Origin: Pyropia yezoensis
Taxonomy: Eukaryota; Rhodophyta; Bangiophyceae; Bangiales; Bangiaceae
Assembly (NCBI GenBank): GCA_009829735.1
Contig: CM020619.1
Coordinates: forward strand, 20,031,816-20,095,815
Reading direction: 5' to 3'
Length of the DNA: 64,000 nucleotides
A model generated the notes under the pieces. It saw nothing but the letters and a program-made list of their open reading frames with translations. It did not search any database and was not told where the DNA came from. Shown here piece by piece: positions 21,153 through 30,954 of this stretch; positions within the stretch are counted from its first letter, which is position 1, and every line of letters starts with the position of its first letter. The translations under genes and the position numbers were made by a program.

Positions 21153-23264
21153 GTGGCTAAGGTATACGCATGCGTAAAGCCGATGACACTCCGGCTGGCC
21201 AAGCGGACTCGCTTCGAGCCGTTATCGGAGACCGTCCTCTCGTTTAACTGTGACCTCGCAGGCATCTGCAGAGTCCAGTCCAACCTGCGGACCGACAAGC
21301 GCCATGGGCTGACCATGCCCAACGGTGTGGCAGTATCGCGACTGCCACGTATAATGGACCCAGCGATCGGTGCTGTAAGGATTTGGGCTGAAAATCCCAT
21401 ATCTGGCCCAAGATGTCAAGGATTCAACCGGTGGTGCAGTGGTCCACAACGCCTGGTTAACATATGTTCCATGGCGTGGGATCGACTCGGGGCATCCAAC
21501 ATCGATTTTTCCGGCGATTTCAAGGTGACTTCTGCTACAAACGGTATCGTAGGCCTCCGAGCGGGGGGGTCATCACTGCTCGTGATGGCGAACTATCGCC
21601 GTAAGGCAGTCACCCTTCCGAAAGGGACCATTCTCGGGATCGCCGAGCTCTGCGAAGAAGACATTCTTACCCCTGACGAGGAAGGTCAAGAGGAACCACT
21701 TGAGGTACTGGCGGTCGCCGAGACCATTGAGTTGGAGGAACCCGACGCCGGGAAGCCAAATCAATCACCAGCTTCGGCGTGTATTCCGCCGAAGGACCAA
21801 GAAGACACGAAGGCACTGGGCGAGGCTGACCACGACCACCTTCCCTGTTCGGTAGCCGACGGGGTACGAAGGATGCTAATCATATATGACGTCATGTGGA
21901 CCGGCGGGGCCCTGGGTACCATTGCGGCAACCCAACATCGTGTAGACCTGGCTCCAGGTGCACGACCAGCGCAGTCGCAACCGCACCGAGCGGGACCCAT
22001 GCAACGGGAGATCGTTGATGGAGAAGTGAAGAGGATGAGCGAAGCTAATATGATCCGACCTTCAATGTCGGAATGGGGCGCCCCAGTCGTGATAGTACGG
22101 AAGAAGGATCAAACCCCTCGGTTCTGCATCGATTATCGACGCCTCAACTTGGTAACCAAGAAAGACTCATACCCTTTACCAAGGATGGACGAGTGTATCG
22201 ACTCCCTGGGGAAAGCTCCAGTGTTTACCATTATCGACTGGAATGCCGGGTACTGGCAGATCCCAGTTGCAGAGGAGGATATCCCCATGACGGCGTTCGT
22301 CTGTCACAGTGGAGTGTACGAGTTCCTAAGGATGCCCTTCGGGTTTTCCAACGGACCCGCCACATTCCAGCGGGCCATCGACTTTAAACTGTCGGGAGTG
22401 AAGTGGTGTAACTGCCTGGTGTACCTGGACGACGTCATCATATACCGGCAGGCACTCGCCGATGGACGACATCAAGTCTTTGTTCCCGCGTCCTTACGAC
22501 AAGCCGTCATGGATCGAGAACATGAGAACCCTACAGCCGTACACCCGGGGGGTTCGCGCATCTTCGCAGCAATGCGAAGGTTCTTGTACTGGCCAGCAAT
22601 GGCCGTCGACGTGGTCGACCACGTAAGGGGATGCCACCCCTGTGCACGTAACCGCATGAGTCTTCATAGGCGGGCATCCGCTGTGAAACTATTCCCCCCG
22701 GAGGGGCCCAACGAGCATGTTGCAATTGACATACTCGGGCCACTTCCGGTAAAGGAAGAAGGGAACAGGTACAACCTGGTCATGTCGGACCGCTTTACTA
22801 AGCTGTCACGAGCAGTAGCCATCCCGAACGACACGGCCTACACGATCATGAACGCAGTGGTTGACCACTGGATCAGTGATTACGGAGTAATGAAGCAACT
22901 CCTCTGCGACAACGGAGCAAGCCTTACGTCAGCATTCTGCACTAAGGTTATGGGCTTGTTCGGTATCGAACCACGTCGGCCATCCGACTACCACCCGCAA
23001 TCCAATAGGCAGGTGGAGCGGTTCAACCGCACCATGGTCAAGATGCTCCAATGCTACGTGGCGGAACACTTGAACACGTGGGACAGGCTCCTGTCTTTTT
23101 TGACCCTGGCATATAATGCCAGGCCCAACCGGAGTAACAGCCTTGCTCCACTGGAGTGGGTCATGCCAATGGGCGTCGGAAACCTGACGCTGCCATCGGA
23201 AAGATGCACTCGGTATGCCATACCGAAGGGCCGACCGGCCGAACGGATCCAATTTGCTTGGTAA
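21153..23264 (+). pseudogene. E2 pol with in-frame loss of RNase H
   Basis: The frame holds the reverse transcriptase N-terminal two thirds (APVVIVRKKDQTPRFCIDYR at about 22080, FTIIDWNAGYWQIP, RMPFGFSNGPATFQRAI, VYLDDVII ending near 22442). It then jumps directly to the integrase zinc domain (ADGRHQV near 22463). Compared with X, about 1056 bp (352 codons) are missing, with GTCAT shared at both edges, so the frame stays open. Integrase keeps its D, D, E residues (AIDILGPL, LCDNGAS, RQVERFN) and both zinc histidines. TAA at 23262-23264 ends the frame where X and Y have a Leu codon. An extra 219 bp at 21321-21540, absent from X and Y, is flanked by AACGG. Confidence 0.88.
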
Positions 23265-23279
23265 GCCAAGCTATCGTGC

Positions 23280-23796
23280 ATGATACCTAGGCTCAAGGGT
23301 GCCCTTGATCGTACACAACTTCGATTCAAGAAGAACTTCGACGCCCGACTACGGGTACGCAACGCAACCCTGGTAGCAGGTGACTGGGTCTACATCAGAT
23401 ACCAGAAGCTCCGAGGGAACAAGCTTATGCAACATGTCAAGGGACCGTACCACATCCAACACAAAGATGATCACTCTGTCATCCTGCACTCCGATACGGA
23501 GATAATGCATCAATCTCAATGATGTGACACCTGCTCCGAAGCCGGGACAGCCTCAGCCGGTACCGCCTGGGTTGCTACATGAAGCGCTAACTACCCGCCG
23601 GTCAGACGACCCGGTGTGGCCGGATGGGTTTCCATACCAAGTACAGAGCGTGGTCGGACACACCGACCCGGACCTACCAGGACTCTGTTACGTCAGAGTG
23701 ATGTGGGTCGGATACGACTCACCCACCTGGGAACAGGCGGCGAACATACACCGCCAACTTCTCATGCCTTACATGAGGCGACGACGCCTGCTGTAA
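23280..23796 (+). pseudogene. E2 GPY/F and chromodomain tail of integrase
   Basis: The first frame (to 23522) contains GDWVYIRYQKLRG and VKGPYHIQHKDDHSVIL, the GPY/F module of chromoviral integrases. A short indel causes a stop at 23520-23522 that is shared with Y but not with X. The next frame (23524-23796) carries a chromodomain-like segment, VRVMWVGYDSPTWEQAANIH, which in related elements helps choose integration sites by binding chromatin. It ends MRRRRLL before TAA. Confidence 0.8.
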
Positions 23797-24246
23797 CAAC
23801 CCGGCCGACACCGACTTCGGCTGTTGGGGGGTGAGGCTTATACCTACTAAGTAGGGTGTCACATGGATTCGGCAAGACTTAGGCTCACTAAGTCGGAGCG
23901 GACTTACGCAAACTAAGTGGGCTACTGACTTTCACAAGTTTTACTTGAAGGAGATGAGTAGCTCCGATAATTTCGAAGTAATCCAAGGCTTACACCAAGG
24001 TAAATCTTCAGCCATGGGGCAAGTGACGGACCGAGGAAGGTTGACCTTCACGAGAATTACCCAACCAGGATGGGTTGGGGGCGGAAGAAAAACCAAGCCA
24101 AGCAACTGCCAAGGCAGACGGTGTACTCCCCATAGGCAGCCATCAGAATCATGCCAACGCCCCAGGGGGGGGTTGAGGTTATACTCACTACTACCCGGCC
24201 ACCATAAGGGCCACCGGGTCCCTCTCCCTCACACCAACAGCACTCC
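23797..24246. promoter_or_regulatory. Conserved convergent spacer with ACTAAGT motifs
   Basis: No gene is seen. The spacer lies between the pol stop and the accessory-gene stop, which face each other, and is well conserved in X (46355-46803) and Y (36021-36469). ACTAAGT occurs at 23846-23852, 23887-23893 and 23912-23918; the first lies in the palindrome CCTACT-A-AGTAGG. A role in 3' end formation for two converging transcripts is possible but not shown. Confidence 0.6.
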
Positions 24247-25810
24247 TCAGTGGGTAGACCCGCTGCCCGAAGGAGGCCACTCACGCGTAGACGCGTACAC
24301 CTCCATGCTCCACCGGTCGGCAATCTCGCGACGGTAAATCGCCCGAGTTACCTCAGTGCATAGCTCCACGAGAGTGCTGCGACGAATCTCCAAATCCTCA
24401 AGAGCTAGCTGAAGGTGGTACAGCACCCCACCGAAGCAGCGCGAAGTACCAACCAGCGCAGCACCTGGGGGGATATCTCCGCAGCTAACAGAGAGACCCT
24501 CCCGCAGCTCTCGGGTAATGAGGGCGTCAACGCCCTCATACCATTGACGGCGACCCCCGTCAGGCACGACTGGGACGGAAGGTGACACTGGCGCAGCCAG
24601 AGGGGCCACAGGAACCGGCACGGCTACCACCGGAGCCGGTGGCGCCTGATACGAGGCCCGGTAGGACCCCACTGAAGGGGCTTCACCGTATACCCGGCGG
24701 GACTCCGCCCGACGACGGCAAACCTGACGCTCTCCACCCGTAGAGTCCCACTCTTGGAGACGACGGCCAACCCCCACCGGTAACGGGTTACAGAACCACG
24801 GGGTGAGGACCTCAAGAGGGTCATGAATTATCATGCGAATACCCAGGTCAGGAACAGCCTCGGTGGACGCCCACCCACGGCAACTGGGCTCACCCGGCTG
24901 AGTGTGCCGGATGCACAACGAGTAACGAGGCAAGGGACCAGCCCCAGGCTGCGGATCTCGGTACGAAAATATGTTCAACACCTCCGCCCAGCTCACTGGA
25001 TTGAAAACAGCCAGGAGGGAAGTCCACCCTCACCCGGCAGCAGAGTTCATGGGTTTGCACAGTGAGCCCTCGAGCCCGAGCCACCAAGTCGGACACCGAC
25101 ATAGGAGGATGGCTTGCCATCAAGGCGACGCCGCCACCCAGCAGGGCAATCTCGGCGGGCCCAAGAAGAATCGCCGGCGCCGGGGGAAGCCCCACCGGCA
25201 GATGGGCCGGTGCCGCAGGCGCTCGGGGGCGAGGAGAAAGAAGAAGGGCGGGCGCCCGCCTGAAGCAACTCGCGGAGTCCACCGCCATCGGGGATAACAC
25301 GTCTTGACCGACAGTCGCCCGCGGCACCGCGGGAAGTGCGTCGTCACCACCCCGGCCCGACGACGGCACAAAGGGGACGGATGGGGTAGACCCTTCAAGC
25401 GCCCTCGCTGATGTACCACCAACCGGGCGTGTCCCCGCACCATCTTGACCCGCCGTCCCGGCCGAGGCGCCGCCTTGACCATCAGCAGCAGCAGCTGCCC
25501 CTTCTTGGGGTAGCTCCACGCCGGCATCGGCGACAGGAGCCATCCGGGCCGCCAGAGCAGTAAAAATAGGAACCGCCACACGCGGTTGACCGCCCCCCGA
25601 CGGCGCCGTCGTGCCGCAGCACACGGACGACAGTCCGCCCGGCGGGCCCGCCGCTGACACGCGGACGGTCACTTGATCCTCGTCGGCTAGCGACGAGCTG
25701 GCGAGACAGCACTCGGCAGCTGTGGCAGCGACGGGAACGCCGTCCTGTATCACCTCTTGCTCCTCAAGCAGGAGGTCGTCCGTGCCCCCGAGCACATGGG
25801 GGTCCGACAT
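24247..25810 (-). pseudogene. E2 opposite-strand accessory gene (internally deleted)
   Basis: The minus-strand frame starts at ATG 25810 (MSDPHVLGG) and reads about 270 codons homologous to the accessory frame of X, including MSVSDLVARARGLTVQ. It then breaks after RVDF, jumps about 800 bp relative to X and continues in another frame (24996-24247) through WAEVL, TQPGEPSCRGW, a basic RRRAESRRVYGEAP segment and a C-terminal STLVELCTEVTRAI-REIADRW-ASTREWPPSGSGS motif. No domain family, signal peptide or membrane segment was recognised. An in-frame extra codon relative to X (SSSLADED against SSSDDDD) supports coding. Its product may act in trans for the element, but function is unknown. Confidence 0.6.
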
Positions 25811-25915
25811 GGTGGATCCGGGGTAGCAGAGGTTCCCCGTGCCAAGAAGCCGCAGCCGGCTCGACCCGGAACGGGAAATGCACAGGGACGAACCAGGGAA
25901 GCGCGGGCACCCGCG

Positions 25916-25922
25916 CTTATAA
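25916..25922 (-). promoter_or_regulatory. Candidate TATA box of the accessory gene
   Basis: TTATAAG on the minus strand, 106 bp before ATG 25810, inside conserved text (GGTTATAAGCGCGGG). The same motif is at the same distance in X (49272-49278). Confidence 0.5.
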
Positions 25923-26383
25923 CCACACAGCTCGGCACGAGCGATACGGCAACGCGGGACGACCCACGCCAACCGAGCTACGAGGTCGCTCCACCCAGGC
26001 ACCTGGGTCAGGGCCACGCCCCCACACGGGGTAATCAAGGGGGGTCACCCCACAACTGCCCCCGCGCAACGCGGGCAGCCCCCGCCCCCACGCACTCGTC
26101 CACACGAGAGGGGCCCCCCTACCACCAGACGCCTGGTGGCGGATCCGCTTGCACCATCCGCCGGAGAGGGGGGTCGTGATACGAAAACCCGCATCGGACA
26201 TTCAACGGTCCGAAAAACGGATCGTGTGTGTACCGCACAAAGGGGGGCACCCCCCTCAGACAGCCCCGAAAAGGGGTGACTGCCGCGACAGGGCGCAAAG
26301 CCCCAACCGACTGGTAAGCGGTCTCGGGACCCACTTACATTCGGAAAGCCGAATGCAACTCGACCCGAGGACGGGCCGAATCT

Positions 26384-26393
26384 AAGGGGGGGA
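26384..26393 (+). promoter_or_regulatory. E2 polypurine tract
   Basis: AAGGGGGGGA two bases before the 3' LTR, the expected plus-strand primer; it confirms the plus orientation of E2. Confidence 0.8.
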
Positions 26394-26395
26394 TC

Positions 26396-26758
26396 TGTAG
26401 CAATATGGATGACTGTATTTTGACCCTGATACAGGGGGACTATTTCTAACCCTTAACTTTCAATTTGGGAGTCCGTATCGGTCACGGTATCCATAAGTTA
26501 CGTATGACCATAGGGATTTGCATCTTGTGGTGGAGGGTAGTTAGTAGTGTCTCCGAGGGTTTGTAACGAGGGGGCCGACGGCGAATCTACCGCCGGCCAT
26601 GAAAGATAACCAAACCCCTTTTATTTTGGGCTCCCATCTTGGTCCCGTGGCTTGCGCTCCAAAGACAGCAACCTTCGCCTCCCGGTGACGTTGGTGCCGA
26701 TCGCCCTTGGTGAGTGTTCCCGCAGAGTGGACGTGCGACGGATCCCTACTGTGCTACA
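26396..26758 (+). repeat. E2 3' LTR
   Basis: 363 bp from TGTAGCA to TGCTACA. It directly abuts the truncated reverse transcriptase of G6 at 26759. Confidence 0.92.
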
Positions 26759-26790
26759 CAACCTCAGTCTCAAATTGGTGGCACTTCTCT

Positions 26791-28300
26791 GCCTTCACGG
26801 TATTTCCAGCCTTGGACAGGAGAACGAGGACCTCTTGCAGGTGCTCTAAGTGTTCCGCCGGGTTCTTGGAGAAGACAATGATATCGTCCAAGTAAACCAG
26901 ACACGTCCTCCATCTGGGCCCCGAGAAGATGATGTCTATCGCTCTCTAAAGGGTAGCCGAAGCATTGGTAAGGCCAAAAAGATGACCCTTCCACCGCAAT
27001 AGTCCTATATGGCACGTGAAGGTGGTCTTGTCCTTATCCTCGTCGGCGGGAGGGATCTGGCAGTATCCGGCGTTACAATCCAGAGTTGAGAAGAGGGTGG
27101 CGTGACCGAGGAAGTCGATGCAATCATCCATTCAGGCTATCGGGTATACATGCTTGACCGTCATGTCGTTCAGGTGCCTGTACTCGACGCAGAACCGGGA
27201 GTGACCGCCAGGTTTCGGGACGACCTCCACCGGGAAGGCCCACTCGCCATCTGAGGGCTCGATAGCATTCATCTTGAGCATCTTGTGAACCTGTTTCTCT
27301 ATCTCATCCCGGCGATGTTGTCCAGCCCGATACGGTTGCAGGTGTACTGGCTTAGCATCTGGCTGATGTTCAGTCCGATGTAGGGTGGCGTCCATCTTGT
27401 CCAGTTGTCCAGACCACAGATGCCGATGTTCTTGCAAAAGCTTCTCCAGAGCCTCCTGATGGTCGGAAGGAACATTTTTTTGAGTGACATTCGGCAGCTT
27501 GAGCGGTGCTTGTTCGGGCTTTGGGGCAACGCCGATAGCCTGTGCTTGTTCCGGGGGTACGCCCAGGGCGGATAGGTTGATTGCCAGTTCTTGTTGAAGG
27601 TTCAAGAGTTCCTCATTGCTCAGGGCACGGGCAGAGCCTCGATAAGGTTGTGCCGCCCCAACTCGAGTGCCCTTGGCAAGAGTTATCGGTTTCCGGCTCA
27701 CGTTGACGACGAGCACGGAGAATAGGACGTGCCTTTCCACCTTCTTGTGATGCCCATGGGCCAAGTATAGCAGGTGCTTCGCCAGAGACACCTTGCGTCC
27801 GTAGATCAGCCATTGACCTGTTGTCCGGGTAGTCACTTGGACCTTGGCTTCCGAGCGAGGAGGAAGAAGCACTGGTTTGAAGAGCGTCAAGGTAGAGGGT
27901 GGGATACGGTCCTTCTTGCTCTTGACTACACGAACCTTGGTGTCCAGGTGCTCCAGCACCGGCGACACTAACCCATGGTTAAACTGCACCTCTCCTTCTC
28001 CTTGCAGGATACTTTTGACATGCTGCTCCTGAAAATCGCAGCCTAGGATGACGGGGACTGAGAGGGTCCTGACTATGAGAAAGGAAAGAGGCATTTGTTC
28101 ACTGTTGACAAAAGGTGGTGACAGGAAGGCGGCCAAGCGGTCGTGACGATTGACCTGAGGCGTCTACTATCCAGGTCTGAGTAGGAGCTCTCCAGGCTTG
28201 TCGGCGCCAGCCCGGAGGTAGCAGGTCCTCAGTGATGACGCTTGGTCAGGCTCCCGTGTCGACCACCGGAGTTTCATCTTGGGGGTGGGTATTCCCCACA
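26791..28300 (-). pseudogene. G6 protease and reverse transcriptase
   Basis: Protease motif VVDTGA is encoded at 28249-28263. The C-terminal strand (VPVILGCDFQEQHV) follows in the frame at 28136-27132, which then reads into reverse transcriptase (GEWAFPVEVVPKPGGHSRFC). TGA at 27132-27134 (CGA likely ancestral) and TAG near 26946 (CAG likely ancestral, before RAIDIIFSG) interrupt it. YLDD is intact at about 26883-26894. Homology ends at EKCHQFETEV, where E2's LTR starts. Confidence 0.82.
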
Positions 28301-28379
28301 CGCATGCGATCATTAACCTTGAGTTTGTCCTTACGCAGGACGAGCAAGGTCTCCTTGAACAATCAGGGTGTCCCTGCGG

Positions 28380-30200
28380 CTACCAGTTGAGCAGGTAGCT
28401 GCCGCCGGTTCTCCCGGCACGCAAAGGGAGAACTGGTAGAAGTACCCTTCCGTCGAATATTCGGGAAGACACTTGGGGACAGCGCCTGCCCTTCTCTTTT
28501 CTGCAGCCTGAGGATTCCTTGGAAGTCTCGGTCTCCAGGTCAAAGTCCGCAGGAGCTTCCTGAGTCATAGCCTCCGTGTTGCTCAGCAAGGTTGTCACCC
28601 CAACCGCGTGTACCTGTGACTTGTCGGTCTTGGTAGGCGCTTGCCGGTCAGCCCAATTGACCGCCTTAGCAAACACAAATCCTTGACGCTTGAGCCTCTC
28701 CTGAAGATTTTTCGGGATGGTCAGGCACTGGTAAGACAGATGGTCCTCCTTCTGGCACAGCCAAGAATATCAGAAACGCTGGTTCTTGACGTGTTAAGGA
28801 GCCACCAAGGAAGGCTTCTCCTAGGAGACGAAGCCACCCCGCTTGTCACCTGACGCGACAGGAGAGGTTTCGCCGACAGCCAGTACCGGTACTGGGTTAT
28901 TGCCTCCCTTATACTTGTCGGGTCCGGGACGAACTCGCGACAACGGCTTGGGAGTCAAAACCATAGGGGCCTCGAGAGCCTTGGCTTGCTGGTTCTTGCC
29001 CTGGGTGTACGCCATCAGCTGCTGGAAGGTTGCTCTTTGTGCTTTTGGTCACAGTTCTCCGCATCAAGCTGAAGATACTCAGGAAGCTGATCCAAAAAAA
29101 ACATCTTGAGCCTGTCCTTGGGGTCAACATTGCCACAAGCCTTGCTCATCTCCCGGACACGGCGCCCGAAGGCCTCTGGAGTCTCTCGTCGCTCCATGGT
29201 TGCACGGTTCAATGTTTCCACCGCCTTTCGCAGGGAGTCCGCGTCAGCGTAGTTGGACAGGAGCCAGCTGACCGCTTCCGGATGGCTACTAATGGTACGC
29301 CCGAAGTTGTGTCAAGCTGAGTCCAGAAGATCTTGTGCAAGCCACTGTTCCGCTTCCTCGGTCATGAAGTTGACCAGAAGGTTAAGTGCCTTGCCTTCCG
29401 ACACATCATTGTCGTTACATGCCGTGACAAACCGGCGCAGGAAGGCAAAGATAAGCGCCGGCTCCATCCCAGAAAACTTTAGATGTCCCCCGAAACTCGG
29501 CTGAATATGCCGGTTCAGGGCTGCCATCTTCTTGGCCATCTTCCGGGTTTCACCTTGGTCTTCGTTCTCCAGCCGGTAGTTGCCCCAATACGTGACCTTG
29601 TTCAGGGAAACGTTCCCTACTTGGTGAGCAGAACGGTCAAACTCGACCAACCTGCGCCGAGTGGGACCAGAGGTCGCATCTCAGTTTTATCCCTCCTCAG
29701 AGCTGGAGGAACTGGTCGCACTGGTGCTAGAGTGACGACGACGACACCGCCGCCTCCGGCTGCTCCGGTTAAGCGTCTTGGATCTTCCCTTTTCATAGGA
29801 CGCCAGGGGAGGGAAAGCTTGATCGGTCCCAGCAGTCGAGGCCTCAGGGGAACCCGTAGAGCCAGTCACAGTGGTGCCTCAGGCTCTGGTAGCACCCACT
29901 GGAAAAAGTGTGGACACCCAGCTGAAATGTGTAGGTCCAGGAGTAAATACAGGAGGGGGTATTCCTGAGAGCTCAGGAGTAGAACCGACAGGAGGGAATC
30001 GTCTGCTTAGAGCGTTCTCGAACGCCGTTGACCCCCGGGGTGGCTCCCACAGGCGGGACAGCCGAAGGAACGGGAGCAGGAGGTACTTGGCAGCCTGCAG
30101 ACTCCAGCTCCCTACCGGGTGTCGCGCCCAGGTCTGCTTAGCCCATGGGGACAACGCTGGGTTGGACACCGTCGCATGCGGTGACCACGGATGCGTCAAG
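28380..30200 (-). pseudogene. G6 gag
   Basis: The capsid-like part is in two frames: 29650-29312 (LNRHIQPSFGGHLKFSGMEP, FLRRFVTACNDNDVSEGKAL) and 29221-29015 (RETPEAFGRRVREMSKACG). It resembles the Z gag capsid (FLRRFTKACVDNAISEG). A basic, Ser-rich stretch (SRRRRCRRRHSS) is at about 29700-29870. A degenerate zinc knuckle (CQKEDHLSYQC, first Cys replaced by Ser) lies at about 28735-28775. Multiple stops and shifts are present. Confidence 0.72.
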
Positions 30201-30442
30201 GGATGCAGGGTCTACCCCTTCGGGCACCGTCGTGCCAGGGAGGGTAGCCATGTTGGTCTTTTGACTTCCACAGTCCAGTTGCCTGCGTGTCCAAAGATCG
30301 TTTGACCACAAGAGAGGGGTTGGATAGCCAGCAATGGGATTCCCGTGAGCGGAGGCAAACAATTCGCAAACCACAAAATAGGACAGAACAGGAACAACTG
30401 AACCGCTGCTCCCAAATGTCTCTTCTCAACAACTCCAATCCT

Positions 30443-30456
30443 CTGCTACTCCACCA
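30443..30456 (-). promoter_or_regulatory. G6 candidate primer-binding site
   Basis: The plus strand reads CTGCTACTCCACCA, so the minus strand has TGGTGGAGTAGCAG just inside the probable LTR. It is one insertion away from the primer site of X, Y and E2. Confidence 0.5.
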
Positions 30457-30460
30457 AGTA

Positions 30461-30954
30461 TGTGGTATAAAACCCAATCCTTTCAGACACGTGTCAGCAT
30501 CCCTCGGGCGAAAGGGCCAGGTAACACAGAAAAGGGAACTACGACCGTGGTATGCCTGTTGCCTCACCAGCCTGTCGGCAGAGCCAACAGATACGCACAG
30601 TGGTGCACACGGGGAAGAGGAAATCAAACGCGCAGCTGTCTTCTTCTCTGAGGGCGCGGGCCAAGGGCGCCTTGCGGTCCCTCTGAACGTGCATCTGGGA
30701 AAGCCTCGGCACGCTGGGCAGGTAGCCTTCTCCCATTTCCGAGTTGGCCCGACCCAAGTCAATCCTCGTCAGGTCGGGGGCCACTATCACTTCTAGTTGT
30801 ACTCTTCCTCACTAACCTCACACTCATCTTCTCTCAAATTAAGTTCCTCACAAGTATGCAAAAACCCATCGGAATTCCCTCTCTCACGTGTGGGTAGCGT
30901 AGTCCACCGCATTCCAGTGCCGGGCACGGGCCACGGCCGCCAAACATCACCACA
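30461..30954 (-). repeat. Probable G6 5' LTR
   Basis: 494 bp bounded by TGTGGT and ACCACA, placed correctly relative to the primer site and gag. There is no second copy in the window to confirm the ends, because the 3' part of G6 is lost. Confidence 0.4.

Larger units (their letters stand above)
17695..26758 (+). mobile_element. Gypsy element E2 with both LTRs
   Basis: About 9.06 kb: 5' LTR, primer site, gag, protease, pol, GPY/chromodomain tail, conserved spacer, opposite-strand accessory gene, polypurine tract, 3' LTR. LTRs start TGTAGCA and end TGCTACA. The two LTRs differ at many positions (roughly one in ten by eye), and the flanks (GGGCAGGCG on the left, CAACCTCAG on the right) share no target duplication. 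The pair may be a recombinant of two insertions or very old. An in-frame internal deletion removes the end of reverse transcriptase, RNase H and the start of integrase, so the copy cannot be autonomous. Confidence 0.9.
26759..30954 (-). mobile_element. Gypsy element G6, 3'-truncated, minus strand
   Basis: A third gypsy lineage, distinct from X/Y/E2 and from Z. Reading the minus strand from right: probable LTR (30954-30461), primer site, Ser/Arg-rich and capsid gag, protease with DTGA, and reverse transcriptase that stops just after the YLDD region at the E2 LTR. RNase H, integrase and the 3' LTR are missing, and are not found left of E2. Many stops show it is dead. Confidence 0.85.
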
